Below, piece after piece: positions 20,413-29,844 of a stretch of DNA of 64,000 bases. How positions within the stretch are numbered: position 1 is the stretch's first letter; every line of letters begins with the position of its first letter. The stretch is from JANWKA01 sp035533815 (GTDB lineage: Bacteria; Bacteroidota; Bacteroidia; Chitinophagales; Chitinophagaceae). The stretch covers positions 1-64,000 of the forward strand of contig DATLTB010000056.1 in NCBI GenBank assembly GCA_035533815.1. The letters run 5' to 3'. A program made the position numbers and the translations under genes. The notes under the pieces were generated by a model, which searched no databases, had not been told where the DNA came from, and worked only from the letters and a program-made list of their open reading frames with translations.

Positions 20413-23037
20413 ATGCATTCCCATATGACAAATTCCCGCTTTTTCTTTTTAAATATGCTCCTCCTTCCGGGTGTAGCCTGCATATTATCCGCTGTACCAG
20501 TCCATGGACAAACAGACCAGCGCAAAGATTCTTCCGGCATCCACCGGCCTGCCTTACTGCCCCAAGTCAGTATTGCCCCTGAACCAGCTTCTATCCTCAG
20601 GTCTTACCAGGCTGCCTATCCCCGGATCAATGACCTGGAGGACACCCGGCTGGATGTACGCTTTGATTTCGCCAAAAGATACCTGTATGGCAAAGAATGG
20701 GTGACCCTGCATCCTCATTTTTATCCGACAGATTCCCTGGAATTGGATGCCAAGGGCATGGCTATCCATGCCGTTGACCTGGTTGCCGGATCTGTCCGGA
20801 TTCCCCTGAATTATACATATAACGGATGGACCATCCGGATTTCCCTGGGTCGCTATTATACCAGAAAAGAAAAATACACCCTGTTTATTGACTATACTTC
20901 CAAACCGGATAAGCTTCCGGATGTCCAGGGAAGCGCCGCCATACTCTCGAACAAGGGATTGTATTTCATTAACCCGGATGGGAAGGATCCCTATAAACCT
21001 ACCGAAGCCTGGACACAGGGCGAGAGCCAGTCCAATTCGGTCTGGTTCCCAACCATCGACAGACCAGACCAGAAAACAAGGGAACAAATAGCCATGACCG
21101 TTCCAGACCGGTTCACCACCCTGTCCAACGGTTCGCTGATTTCCCAACACAAAAATACCGATGGAACCCGGACCGATACCTGGAAGATGCGGCACCCGAA
21201 TTCCCCCTATCTGTTCATGATGGCCGTGGGACCATTTACCATCGTAAAAGATCATTGGAAGGGCATACCTGTAAATTACTATGTGGAAAAAGCTTATGCA
21301 CCATACGCCCTGGATATTTTCGGCCATACCCCGGCCATGATCGAGTTCTATTCCCATATTCTTGGAGTTCCTTATCCGTGGTCCAAGTATGACCAGGTGG
21401 TGGTCCGGGATTATGTTTCCGGTGCCATGGAAAATACCACGGCCACCCTGCTCGGCGAATTCATGTACAAAACCCGCCGTCAACTGCTCGATGATGATTA
21501 TGCCAACGAATCGGATATAGCCCATGAGTTGTTCCACCATTGGTTTGGAGACTTAGTGACCTGCAAATCCTGGAGTAATCTCACCCTGAATGAATCCTTT
21601 GCAGACTTCAGTGAAATGCTCTGGGCCGAGCATGAATACGGCAAGGATCTGGGTGAATCCCACAGCTATAATGCCATGCAGGCTTATTTCCGCTTTGCCG
21701 CTGCAGGCAATGACCATCCGCTGGTGGATTATTATTACAAAAAAAGGGAGGATGTCTTCGATGCCGTCACCTATGACAAAGGCGGCCGGATCCTGAACAT
21801 GCTCCGCCATACTGTTGGCCCGGATGCTTTTTTCAAATCCCTGCATTATTATCTGGAAACCTACAAATACCACCCGGCAAGCGCAAAAGACCTGCTGCTT
21901 GCCTTTGAACATATTACCGGTAAGGACCTGAACTGGTTTTGGAACCAATGGTATTATGGCCAGGGATTCCCCAAACTGGATATCAGCTACCTGTATCCGG
22001 AGAATAAGCCTGAGGTAAGCATTGTGGTCCGGCAAACCCAGCCCGGTCCGGTATTCGAACTACCCTTCGCCATTGACCTCTATGAATCCGGGCATCCCCA
22101 ACGGCACTGGGTGAATATGATGGATCGGATAGATACTTTTACCTTCGGATACCAGGTCAAACCCGACCTGGTCAATGTAGATGCGGAAAAAGCGTTGCTG
22201 GTCCAGAAAGTGGATCATAAGACCCTGGATAATTACATTTACCAATATGCCCATGCCCCGCTTTTTCTGGACCGCCGGGAAGCTATTGTGGCCTGTGCCG
22301 CCGCCCAAACCACGGATACTGGCGCCCGCAGGGTGATCCTGGATGCCCTCCATGACCGGTTTTACGGCCTGAGGGATTTGGCTGAAAAGAATCTCCGCAT
22401 CACCGATCCCGAGATCCGGACCATGGCCATACCCATCCTGAAATCCCTGGCTGTCCATGACCCGAATTCAGGAGTCCGGGCCGGGGCTCTCCAATTATTG
22501 AGCCTGACCTCCGCAAACGGAGTATTTCCCGAAATGGTCAAAACCGCCCTGCAGGATTCTTCTTACCGGGTAGAATCGATGGCCCTGAACATGATGTTCC
22601 GGTATGATTCTGCAGCAGCCCTGAATCAGGCCAGATCCATGGAACAGGAAGCCCGTTCACCACTCAGCGAAACGATTTGTGCCATCCTTGGTCATCACGG
22701 GGATACTGCAGATTTTGGTTATATACAAACCAGTTTTGAAAAGCACGGAAGCTTTACCAAATTCGGTTTCCTGGTCCCCTATCTCCATATGCTGGCATCG
22801 GGGATAATAAACAAGGATGAAGTTACCCGCGGCATTGACCAGGTGCAGCGATTTGGGAAGTTCCTGGGCGCTCATTACGGAATGATTGTGGTCCGTATGC
22901 TGGAAAATTTTGTCCGCGAGAAAAAAGCGGCTGCCAGACAGGTTAGTTCCCCTGAAGGGAAAGCCAGTCTGGAAAGCCAGGCAGCCTATGGCAGTCATGC
23001 CGCCGAAACCTTGCAGAAAAGTTTTTCAGGGAGATAA
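20413..23037 (+). CDS. Secreted M1-family zinc aminopeptidase
   Basis: The 874-residue protein has a signal peptide (FFFLNMLLLPGVACILSAVP), the M1 N-terminal beta domain, the exopeptidase motif GAMENTTATL and the zinc site HELFHHW (about 371) with its third ligand in NLTLNESFADFSE. The C-terminal part (about 610-840) is helical and HEAT-like. It would cleave N-terminal residues from peptides in the periplasm or outside the cell. The start at 20413 could also be 20425, since a promoter box sits right upstream. It is a single gene, convergent with the TPM gene at 23048. Confidence 0.94.
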   Translation: MHSHMTNSRFFFLNMLLLPGVACILSAVPVHGQTDQRKDSSGIHRPALLPQVSIAPEPASILRSYQAAYPRINDLEDTRLDVRFDFAKRYLYGKEWVTLHPHFYPTDSLELDAKGMAIHAVDLVAGSVRIPLNYTYNGWTIRISLGRYYTRKEKYTLFIDYTSKPDKLPDVQGSAAILSNKGLYFINPDGKDPYKPTEAWTQGESQSNSVWFPTIDRPDQKTREQIAMTVPDRFTTLSNGSLISQHKNTDGTRTDTWKMRHPNSPYLFMMAVGPFTIVKDHWKGIPVNYYVEKAYAPYALDIFGHTPAMIEFYSHILGVPYPWSKYDQVVVRDYVSGAMENTTATLLGEFMYKTRRQLLDDDYANESDIAHELFHHWFGDLVTCKSWSNLTLNESFADFSEMLWAEHEYGKDLGESHSYNAMQAYFRFAAAGNDHPLVDYYYKKREDVFDAVTYDKGGRILNMLRHTVGPDAFFKSLHYYLETYKYHPASAKDLLLAFEHITGKDLNWFWNQWYYGQGFPKLDISYLYPENKPEVSIVVRQTQPGPVFELPFAIDLYESGHPQRHWVNMMDRIDTFTFGYQVKPDLVNVDAEKALLVQKVDHKTLDNYIYQYAHAPLFLDRREAIVACAAAQTTDTGARRVILDALHDRFYGLRDLAEKNLRITDPEIRTMAIPILKSLAVHDPNSGVRAGALQLLSLTSANGVFPEMVKTALQDSSYRVESMALNMMFRYDSAAALNQARSMEQEARSPLSETICAILGHHGDTADFGYIQTSFEKHGSFTKFGFLVPYLHMLASGIINKDEVTRGIDQVQRFGKFLGAHYGMIVVRMLENFVREKKAAARQVSSPEGKASLESQAAYGSHAAETLQKSFSGR

Positions 23038-23047
23038 TGTCATTCGG

Positions 23048-23677
23048 TTATTTTGCAGGAGTCTGTCCTCTGGGAAAAAAAATGAAATATCCGGCTATAG
23101 CCAGGACCAGGACCAGCCCGGCAATGAGGAAATATTTAGTGGCGCTTTTGCGGTTATCCACATAATTTTTGATTACACTTGCCGGGATCAGCGAGATTTC
23201 AATGCCATTAATGGCTTTTCTTAGCCCGGTATAATAATCCGACTTTCCGAAAGCAGGAATCACGTCTTTTTTCACCATGTTCAAATTAACCGTTGGATCA
23301 AGCTGGGACTGCAACCCATCCCCTACCCCGATAAATACTTTTTTCGTGTGCATGTCCACCAGGATCAAGACTCCTTTTTCATCATCACTGTATCCTATCT
23401 GCCATTTTTTGATCATGGCCCGGCTATAGTCTCCCAGGTCATTCTGGCCGGTACTGTCCATAATGGTAACGGCGATCACCTGGTGATTTTCCCTGGCATA
23501 GGTACGCAAACTGATTTCCAGGCTATTGCGCTGGTCCTGGTTAAGCACATGGGCCATATCATTCACATACCTGTGCGGAACAGGCCGGTCCGGGATATGC
23601 AGGGTATCCCTGACGGCAGACTGGCAAAAAAAGGGGAACATAGTCCCGATCAGTATCAAAGGGAAGAAAAAACGCAT
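23048..23677 (-). CDS. TPM-domain protein, third of three
   Basis: The 209-residue protein has a signal peptide (FFFPLILIGTMFPFFCQS), a TPM (TLP18.3/Psb32/MOLO-1) domain at about 30-160 (RYVNDMAHVLNQDQRNSLE, then GVLILVDMHTKKVFIGVGDG) and a C-terminal transmembrane helix at about 183-202. TPM proteins of bacteria are membrane-associated, often encoded with LemA, and their activity is not settled. It is the last gene of a leftward lemA-TPM-TPM-TPM set, 34 bases behind the Gly-rich member. Confidence 0.87.
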   Translation of the reverse strand: MRFFFPLILIGTMFPFFCQSAVRDTLHIPDRPVPHRYVNDMAHVLNQDQRNSLEISLRTYARENHQVIAVTIMDSTGQNDLGDYSRAMIKKWQIGYSDDEKGVLILVDMHTKKVFIGVGDGLQSQLDPTVNLNMVKKDVIPAFGKSDYYTGLRKAINGIEISLIPASVIKNYVDNRKSATKYFLIAGLVLVLAIAGYFIFFPRGQTPAK

Positions 23678-23711
23678 ATCTGCCAGCTATTTTAAACAGG
23701 ATCAATGTATT

Positions 23712-24548
23712 TTACCAGCTTCCGCCAGCACCCCCTCCTCCAAATCCACCACCACCAAATCCTCCGAACCCGCCTCCACCAAATCCTCCTCCCCCTCCAC
23801 CTCCACCACCGAATCCGCCACCGCCTCCCAGGAACCCTCCGAGAAAGGGTGCTGCCCAAAGTACCCCACCCCCGCGGCTGATCATCGTTCCTCCTCCCCG
23901 GTTAATCCGGGAAACGATGAATAGAATGATCATGACAATGAAAATCACTGGTAAGATTCCCTTCCCACTTTGCCCGGACTGGGCAGCGGGGGTTCCCTGG
24001 TACTCTCCGGCAGCCGCAGCGATAATATCACTAATTCCACTATTCAGGCCCCCATAGTAATCCCCTGTCTTGAAAGCAGGAACAATATCATTGTCAATAA
24101 TTTCATTGCATGTGGCATCAGGGAGCGGTCCTTCCATCCCATAACCCGTCGCTATAAATACTTTATGGTCTTTAACCGCAACCAGGATGATTACCCCGTT
24201 ATTGAACTTTTTACCCCCCACTCCCCAGGTCCGCCCCAGCTTAACGGCATAGCTCATCATATCACTGTTGCCCACAGTAGGTACTGTGACTATGGCGATC
24301 TGGGTGGATGTACTGTCATTATAAGCATCCAGTCTTTGTTCCAGGGCACCCACCTGTCCCGGCATCAGCACCCCGGCCAGGTCATTGACCAGGCGTGGGG
24401 GGCTGGGTTTGGGTGGGATCTGCTGACCATATATTCTCCCCGTGCAAAAGAGCAGGCCGAGGAATAAAGCCAGTTTCCACAAATGTTTCAGGCCATTACC
24501 GGCCATAAAGAATCTCATCGGGTTCAGGACTGTTTTGATCCAAATCAT
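23712..24548 (-). CDS. TPM-domain protein with Gly-rich tail (YgcG type), second of three
   Basis: The 278-residue protein has a signal peptide near residues 20-40, a TPM domain at about 50-180 (RLVNDLAGVLMPGQVGALEQ, then NNGVIILVAVKDHKVFIATG), a transmembrane helix at about 203-217 (FIVMIILFIVS) and a C-terminal tail of about 50 residues made almost only of Gly and Phe, ending GGAGGSW. This is the YgcG layout. The start is uncertain: 24548 overlaps the upstream gene by 53 bases, while in-frame Met codons at 24518 and 24506 overlap less. Confidence 0.87.
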   Translation of the reverse strand: MIWIKTVLNPMRFFMAGNGLKHLWKLALFLGLLFCTGRIYGQQIPPKPSPPRLVNDLAGVLMPGQVGALEQRLDAYNDSTSTQIAIVTVPTVGNSDMMSYAVKLGRTWGVGGKKFNNGVIILVAVKDHKVFIATGYGMEGPLPDATCNEIIDNDIVPAFKTGDYYGGLNSGISDIIAAAAGEYQGTPAAQSGQSGKGILPVIFIVMIILFIVSRINRGGGTMISRGGGVLWAAPFLGGFLGGGGGFGGGGGGGGGFGGGGFGGFGGGGFGGGGAGGSW

Positions 24549-24945
24549 GCGGAAAATATTGTTGCAGGGCTGTGCCTATCCCCAGGATACAAACTGCGAT
24601 TCCTTCGGTAATCTTGCCATCCCGGAATTGCTGCTTAAGCAGGTCAGCCTGCTTTTGCCAGAAATTGTCCCCTACTTTGGCGTGGATACCTTCATCCCCA
24701 TAGATGGCAAACTGCTTGTCTGCAAGAGCAATATAAAGCAGGACTGCATTGCGGTGTATGCGCTTATGCAATTCCAGGTGGGAGAAAACTTCCATGGCCC
24801 GGTGCATCGGATCCAAATATTTACAGCGGTGCTCCACGTAAAGGCGGATCTCCCCGGAAGTCATCCGTTCAGCACCCCGGATCGCTTCCACGATAGCCGA
24901 TTTCTGTTTCTCGGTGAAAAATTCTTTTTTCCGGAAAATAGCCAT
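24496..24945 (-). CDS. Cytoplasmic-type TPM-domain protein, first of three
   Basis: The 149-residue protein consists of little more than a TPM domain (EKQKSAIVEAIRGAERMTSG, then NAVLLYIALADKQFAIYGDE and LKQQFRDGKITEGI). It has no signal peptide or transmembrane segment, unlike the two other TPM proteins encoded behind it. It follows lemA by 11 bases and overlaps the next gene. Function is unknown; partnership with LemA is inferred from the conserved gene order. Confidence 0.86.
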   Translation of the reverse strand: MAIFRKKEFFTEKQKSAIVEAIRGAERMTSGEIRLYVEHRCKYLDPMHRAMEVFSHLELHKRIHRNAVLLYIALADKQFAIYGDEGIHAKVGDNFWQKQADLLKQQFRDGKITEGIAVCILGIGTALQQYFPHDLDQNSPEPDEILYGR

Positions 24946-24956
24946 GAAGGAAATGC

Positions 24957-25556
24957 TTAAGATCCTGGGAATTTGACCTGGGGTGGATTCTGGGCCCCCG
25001 ACCTGGCCTGAAAATAACCTTTTGCATGATAGTTGAACATACTGGCAAAGATATTGGTCGGGAAACTTTTCACCTGGGTGTTATATCCCTGCACTGCATT
25101 ATTGAAATCCTGGCGCGCTACGGTGATCCGGTTTTCTGTTCCTTCCAGCTGAGCCTGGAGGTCCAGGAAATTCCGGTTAGCCTGCAGGACCGGATATCGT
25201 TCGGAAACCACCATGAGCCTGCCCAGCGCCATGCTTAGCTGCCCCTGGGCAGCCTGGAATTGCTGAATCTTCTGTGGGCTGAGATCATTGGCATCCACTT
25301 TGATCTGGGAAGCCGATGCCCTGGCCTGAATAACCTGGGTAAGGGTCTTGGTCTCGAAATTAGCTGCACCCTGCACCGTGGCCACCAGGTTGGGTATCAG
25401 ATCTGAGCGACGTTGATATTGGTTTTCCACCTGGCCCCACATGGATTTTGTATTTTGATCCAGAGTAACCAGGTTATTATAAGTGTTTTTAATCGAACAT
25501 CCGCCAATGAACAGGATTAGCAGAACGACAATTAATACGATCCATCCCTTTTTCAT
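24957..25556 (-). CDS. lemA: LemA-family membrane protein
   Basis: The 199-residue protein has an N-terminal hydrophobic anchor (WIVLIVVLLILFIGGC) and the helical LemA domain: NTYNNLVTLDQNTKSMWGQV, then QYQRRSDLIPNLVATVQGAA and NFLDLQAQLEGTENRITVAR. The Cys after the hydrophobic stretch could be a lipobox site (IGGC). LemA function is not settled. It is commonly encoded with TPM proteins, as here, where it starts a four-gene leftward cluster. A TATCTTTG box lies 42 bases upstream. Confidence 0.93.
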   Translation of the reverse strand: MKKGWIVLIVVLLILFIGGCSIKNTYNNLVTLDQNTKSMWGQVENQYQRRSDLIPNLVATVQGAANFETKTLTQVIQARASASQIKVDANDLSPQKIQQFQAAQGQLSMALGRLMVVSERYPVLQANRNFLDLQAQLEGTENRITVARQDFNNAVQGYNTQVKSFPTNIFASMFNYHAKGYFQARSGAQNPPQVKFPGS

Positions 25557-25597
25557 TTGATCTTTATTTTTAATTTTTACCTTAAAAACTGCGGTTA

Positions 25598-25605
25598 CAA
25601 AGATA
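25598..25605 (-). promoter_or_regulatory. -7 box upstream of lemA
   Basis: TATCTTTG on the minus strand matches TAnnTTTG, 42 bases before the lemA ATG at 25556. No -33 partner was seen. Confidence 0.5.
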
Positions 25606-25635
25606 ATGCTTTGGATCTTCCTTTATCTGGAAAAT

Positions 25636-27582
25636 CTACCGGGACTTCAGGACCACCATATTATTATTCCGGTTCACATCTGCCATTCGCATGCTGGGGT
25701 CAATGTCCAGGGAATCGATATCGTGGATATTGCCGGCTACCGTGATCGTATCTGTGGGATTTGTCCAGGGCCAAGCCGGAAATATTTGCCGGGGTATTCC
25801 CGGGTTTTCATTAGGCTTGTTGCCGAACATCAGGTCCATGGGAATGTAGGCCATTTCCTGGCCCCCCCCCTTAAAATTGATCATCAGATCGATAGGCATG
25901 GGCACCTGCCCGAAATTCTGCAGGCAGACCATGGTGCTGTCTCCCTTAGCCATGACAGTATCGATCCCATAATCAATGGTCTTGGTCGTGTAAATCCAGT
26001 ATTCCTCATACCAGTCCAGCTGCATACCGCTGACCTGCTCAGCCACCCGGATAAAATCATTGGCATACGGATGCTTGAACCGCCATTTCCGGTAATATGC
26101 CAGCAGGATCTGGTGCAGTACCGAATCCCCGACGATATATCCAAGCTGTTCCAAGAAGACCGCTCCTTTGGAATACGCATTTTCATCATAGGCAAAATTG
26201 GTCGTATAATGATCTGCATGGGTGGTCATCGGTTCGGCCAGACCGCTTCGGACCAGTAAAAAATATCCCTGGTAGGCATTTCCCTCTCCCAGGGGCAGGT
26301 TATGGTCCAGGTGGCTTAGGGTACTTACCCGGTCAGCGGAGTCCTTTTTGAATATAGAATCTGCAAAAGCATGATAATAATAGAAGGATATCTTTCCTTC
26401 GGCATAGGTGGTGAATCCCTCATCCATCCAGGGCACCATGGATTCATTGGTGCCCAGCATCATCTGGTACCAACTATGCATCCATTCATGAAAGGCATCC
26501 CCCAGGCTGGATGATTCCACCAGGGTGCCCATCGGATATTCCATCCCCCCGTCACCTCCCTGGATAAAGGAATACTGTTTGAACGGGTAGGGGCCAAAAT
26601 GCTTTTCCATGAAGGGAAGCACCCGCCAGGCCGCAGTCAACAGGTTCTTCCAACCGGCATCTGTTTTCGGATTTTCCTTATATATCACATTTATGGTGGT
26701 GTGGGCGGCATTGTCAGCGGTGCGGGAAATATGCCGGTAATCAGGGTCTGCCGCCCACATGAAATCGATCACGCGTGGGGCATAAAAATGCCAGGTCAGG
26801 TCTTTACCGGGTGGCCGCACCACCCGGGTCCCCGGTGTCTCATAGCCATCCCCGATCTGGCTGGCATTCATCAGGTATCCCGTCCCTCCCACCAGGTAAT
26901 GTCTGTCCAGGGTGATGTACACATTAAAATCACCCCAGACCCCGTAGAATTCGCGGGCTACATAGGGAGTGGGATGCCAGCCCCGGAAATCATATTCACA
27001 GATTTCCGGGTACCACTGGCTCATGGAATACCGGACTCCCTGCGCATTATCCCTGCCGCTGCGCCGGATCTGAATACTTACCTGGCTTTTGAATTTCAGG
27101 TCGAAGCGGGTTACCGAATGCGGAGGTATCGGCCGGTCCAGGTCTGCTTCCAGGATGGTTTCTTCCGTCTTGAATGACTGTGGACGGCCATTCATGCTAA
27201 AGCTGGTCACACTGTCATAGCCCATTTGATCCGGATTCAGCCGTTCAATCCGGTCCCCGATCCGCGGATCCCAGTCCGTGACTGTATCCCCTTTCGGGCT
27301 AATATATAGGATGAGTTTCCCAGCCTCCCTGCTGCGCATATCCATCATTGAACCGGGATGAAATGCATTCCAATACAGGTGATAGAACACCTTGGTCAGG
27401 GTATCGGGGGAATTATTGACATATTCCAGATGCTGGGTACCGGTAAGCTGGTTGGTGTGGACATTCAGGTTCACCCTCATGGTGTATTTCACTTGCTGCT
27501 GCCAGTAGTCCCGCTGGGCCGAAAGCATTCCCGGAATGGTAAGAAATATCAGGGCCATTAACCTGCCGGATATTCTTGACAT
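25636..27582 (-). CDS. Secreted M1-family metallopeptidase
   Basis: The 648-residue protein has a signal peptide (RLMALIFLTIPGMLSAQ), an M1-type N-terminal beta domain, the motif GGMEYPMGT in place of GAMEN, and the zinc site HEWMHSW (about 365) with the third ligand in WMDEGFTTYAEG. The family is M1-like gluzincin, often annotated as a peptidase or aminopeptidase. It differs from the 874-residue M1 protein in lacking the helical C-terminal domain. It lies 79 bases upstream of lemA on the same strand, but lemA has its own promoter box. Confidence 0.92.
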   Translation of the reverse strand: MSRISGRLMALIFLTIPGMLSAQRDYWQQQVKYTMRVNLNVHTNQLTGTQHLEYVNNSPDTLTKVFYHLYWNAFHPGSMMDMRSREAGKLILYISPKGDTVTDWDPRIGDRIERLNPDQMGYDSVTSFSMNGRPQSFKTEETILEADLDRPIPPHSVTRFDLKFKSQVSIQIRRSGRDNAQGVRYSMSQWYPEICEYDFRGWHPTPYVAREFYGVWGDFNVYITLDRHYLVGGTGYLMNASQIGDGYETPGTRVVRPPGKDLTWHFYAPRVIDFMWAADPDYRHISRTADNAAHTTINVIYKENPKTDAGWKNLLTAAWRVLPFMEKHFGPYPFKQYSFIQGGDGGMEYPMGTLVESSSLGDAFHEWMHSWYQMMLGTNESMVPWMDEGFTTYAEGKISFYYYHAFADSIFKKDSADRVSTLSHLDHNLPLGEGNAYQGYFLLVRSGLAEPMTTHADHYTTNFAYDENAYSKGAVFLEQLGYIVGDSVLHQILLAYYRKWRFKHPYANDFIRVAEQVSGMQLDWYEEYWIYTTKTIDYGIDTVMAKGDSTMVCLQNFGQVPMPIDLMINFKGGGQEMAYIPMDLMFGNKPNENPGIPRQIFPAWPWTNPTDTITVAGNIHDIDSLDIDPSMRMADVNRNNNMVVLKSR

Positions 27583-27645
27583 ACTAATATCGAAAGAAGT
27601 TTGGAATAAAAATCACCACCCTAAGGTAGGTAATCCCGGCAAAAA

Positions 27646-28200
27646 TCAACAGGACGAATATTGCGCGGTCAATTTTTGCATGAGGTTGATCCTGGCTTTA
27701 TAGCTGTCTGCGGGAATTGCCTGGTAATTATCCCACCATGCTTTTTCAATCTGATCTTCCAGACGCCTGTAAAACATCTGTTTATCTCCGGGGTCTTCCT
27801 CTGCGAACCGGGTTAGGCAATAGTTCCAAAACATTAAGTCGAACCGGGATTTCACATTTCCCGTGGCCAGAAAAATGCGCAGTTTGTTTTCCACAATGGC
27901 CTTAAAGATCAAAATACCCCTTCCGGCGGCTTCATTTAGTGCGGTAAGCACTTTCAGCTTAAAATTATCACTGAGCAGGTTAACCCAGCTTTCCAGGAGG
28001 ACTTCATTGCCGGTGATCTTGCCGGCCATGTTCTTTTTATAAAATCCAGGCTGGTTTCGGAAAGCATCAACAATAATTTCCTCAAAATGTGGCTGATCAT
28101 AATCAGGCAGCCATTTGGGCATGATGCCATTTTGCAGCAGGAACAAAAACCCCAGCAAGTTACGCTGGTGGTCCGACCTGAAATTCATAAGTTCGCTCAT
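27646..28200 (-). CDS. Cytoplasmic protein of unknown function
   Basis: The 184-residue protein is not recognised. It is soluble, mostly helical and acidic, with no signal peptide, and has aromatic-rich stretches (FLFLLQNGIMPKWLPDY, MFWNYCLTRFAEEDPG, KAWWDNYQAIPA). The frame has normal codon use for the region and sits 63 bases upstream of the M1 peptidase gene on the same strand, so it is probably real. The gap 28201-28413 behind the PepSY-like gene holds nothing recognised. Confidence 0.6.
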   Translation of the reverse strand: MSELMNFRSDHQRNLLGFLFLLQNGIMPKWLPDYDQPHFEEIIVDAFRNQPGFYKKNMAGKITGNEVLLESWVNLLSDNFKLKVLTALNEAAGRGILIFKAIVENKLRIFLATGNVKSRFDLMFWNYCLTRFAEEDPGDKQMFYRRLEDQIEKAWWDNYQAIPADSYKARINLMQKLTAQYSSC

Positions 28201-28413
28201 AAGGAATCACATAATCGGAGATCTGGTCAGGATTTCCGAATAATGTCTCATTCAATCTACATGCCAGGCAGGTGCATTTTCCTTTGAACATAGGATATGG
28301 AAAGTCAAACTAGGTGCCGGAAGCAATATTAATATTTTACTTTATAATAAACAAAAAATATATGTTGCAATTTTTTCCCGGTTATATTACCCCAAATCGG
28401 GGAATTTACAGGG

Positions 28414-28869
28414 CTAAAAAGTCAGGTTATCGCTGAGTAACCTGCCTTCCACACTGAAATACAAATTTTTATGCACAATCTGACTTTTTTCCACCACCAG
28501 TTTGTATTCGGTAAAATCATCCGGGATATCCACTTCATACACCTCGTCCAGTGTCCAGTCAGAAGCATATTTGCTCTTATTGAAACCGTCCCTGACCATT
28601 GGCGGTAATTGAGCAGACCGGATCCTTTTCAGGGTATTTACCCAGGCCCCTTTCATGGTATAGCGGGCATAGTAATTATAACCACTGTCCAGAAAACTGA
28701 TATCCACTTCCACCAGTTTGTCAGTAAAGACCGCCCCTGTAGCCTGTGGATATTGGGCCCGGAAGGATTCCCTTACCACCTGGGGTATCTGTCCGATCTG
28801 ACCAAAAGCCTGCAGGGCGGCCAGCAGGACCAGGAACGTGAACAAGGGAACTGCAAAATGCTTTTTCAT
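28414..28869 (-). CDS. Secreted PepSY-like (BLIP-fold) protein
   Basis: The 151-residue protein has a signal peptide (KKHFAVPLFTFLVLLAALQA, ending FGQ) followed by two PepSY-like repeats: VRESFRAQYPQATGAVFTD with DISFLDSGYNYYARYTMKG, and VRDGFNKSKYASDWTLDEVY with a second beta sheet. Such proteins are periplasmic and of unknown function in Bacteroidota. I start at 28869 because the signal peptide begins there; the frame extends upstream, but those codons lie in the rsmI end. It lies 50 bases behind rsmI. Confidence 0.82.
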   Translation of the reverse strand: MKKHFAVPLFTFLVLLAALQAFGQIGQIPQVVRESFRAQYPQATGAVFTDKLVEVDISFLDSGYNYYARYTMKGAWVNTLKRIRSAQLPPMVRDGFNKSKYASDWTLDEVYEVDIPDDFTEYKLVVEKSQIVHKNLYFSVEGRLLSDNLTF

Positions 28870-28919
28870 ATTTGTTTTTTTAGGTCTGCTGGATACAAAA
28901 ACTGTGCGAGGATTATCAT

Positions 28920-29594
28920 TCAGGATGATTCCAAGCCAGCTACTATAATTACACATTCCCCCCGGACCTTGGAGCCCCGGAAATGTTCACATACGGCTAA
29001 CAGGGTTCCCCGGCGGTGCTCTTCATGAATTTTGGTGAGCTCCCTGGCCACCGAACAAGCCCTTTGAGGTCCGAAGGTAAGCACGAACTCTTCAAGTGTT
29101 CCGGCAAGCCGGAGCGGTGATTCATAAAATACCATCGTCCGCATTTCTGCAGACAGCCCGCTGAGCAGGCTTTTCCTGCCTTTCTTCAGGGGCAGGAACC
29201 CTTCAAAAACAAACCGGTTCATGGGAATACCGCTGGCCACCAGGGCAGGTAAAAAGGCCGTGGGCCCGGGAAGGCATTCCACAGGGACTCCCGCGAGTAT
29301 ACAGGCCCTGACCAATAAAAACCCGGGATCAGATACCCCTGGGGTACCGGCATCAGTCAGCAAGGCCATGGATTTCCCATCCTGCAACTGACGGACCAGA
29401 TGGGGGGTGATCCGGTGCTCATTATTCCTGTGATAAGGGGAAATGGGTTTGGCAATATCAAAATGGCGAAGCAGTACCGATGAGGTCCGCGTATCCTCAG
29501 CCAGGATCAACCCCACTTCCCTCAAGGTTTGCAGGGCCCGCAGGGTAATGTCGCCAAGATTACCCACAGGTGTGGGAACCAGGTATAGTTTCAT
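28920..29594 (-). CDS. rsmI: 16S rRNA (cytidine-1402-2'-O)-methyltransferase RsmI
   Basis: RsmI methylates the ribose of C1402 in 16S rRNA. The 224-residue protein starts LYLVPTPVGNLGDITLRAL and has the tetrapyrrole-methylase motifs LAEDTRTS, LLTDAGTPGVSDPG and CLPGPTAFLPALVASG. It is full length, lacking only the small C-terminal extension found in some members. It follows purS by 4 bases in the pepP-pssA-purS-rsmI cluster. Confidence 0.95.
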   Translation of the reverse strand: MKLYLVPTPVGNLGDITLRALQTLREVGLILAEDTRTSSVLLRHFDIAKPISPYHRNNEHRITPHLVRQLQDGKSMALLTDAGTPGVSDPGFLLVRACILAGVPVECLPGPTAFLPALVASGIPMNRFVFEGFLPLKKGRKSLLSGLSAEMRTMVFYESPLRLAGTLEEFVLTFGPQRACSVARELTKIHEEHRRGTLLAVCEHFRGSKVRGECVIIVAGLESS

Positions 29595-29598
29595 GATA

Positions 29599-29844
29599 TC
29601 AGCTCAGGGAGATCTCAAAATATTCCATTACCGGATTGGACAGCAGTTTCGTACAAGCTTTTTCCGCCATTTGCATCGCCATTTCTTTGCCTGAAGCTTC
29701 AATGCTTAAGATAATATGCTTACCGATCCGGACCTCTTTCACCTGTACGATCCCCAGGTTCTGCAGGCCCCCGCCCACTGCTTTCCCCTGCGGATCCAGC
29801 AGCTCCTTTAGCGGCATGACATTGATTTGGGCGGTAAATATCAT
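29599..29844 (-). CDS. purS: Phosphoribosylformylglycinamidine synthase subunit PurS
   Basis: PurS is the small subunit that joins PurQ and PurL in the fourth step of purine synthesis. The 81-residue product starts MIFTAQINVMPLKELLDPQG and continues LQNLGIVQVKEVRIGKHI with AEKACTKLLSNPVMEYF, the whole PurS fold. The start at 29844 overlaps the pssA stop as ATGA, which suggests translational coupling. purQ and purL are not in the window, so the gene is separated from its partners. Confidence 0.92.
   Translation of the reverse strand: MIFTAQINVMPLKELLDPQGKAVGGGLQNLGIVQVKEVRIGKHIILSIEASGKEMAMQMAEKACTKLLSNPVMEYFEISLS

Noticed and set aside
20554..21540. 328-residue frame antisense to the M1 peptidase gene
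   Set aside because: It is the mirror of a well-supported coding sequence and lacks any domain; a shadow of biased codon use.
23712..23850. Simple repeats in the Gly-rich tail of the TPM protein
   Set aside because: They encode the usual Gly/Phe tail of YgcG-type proteins and are not a separate repeat element.
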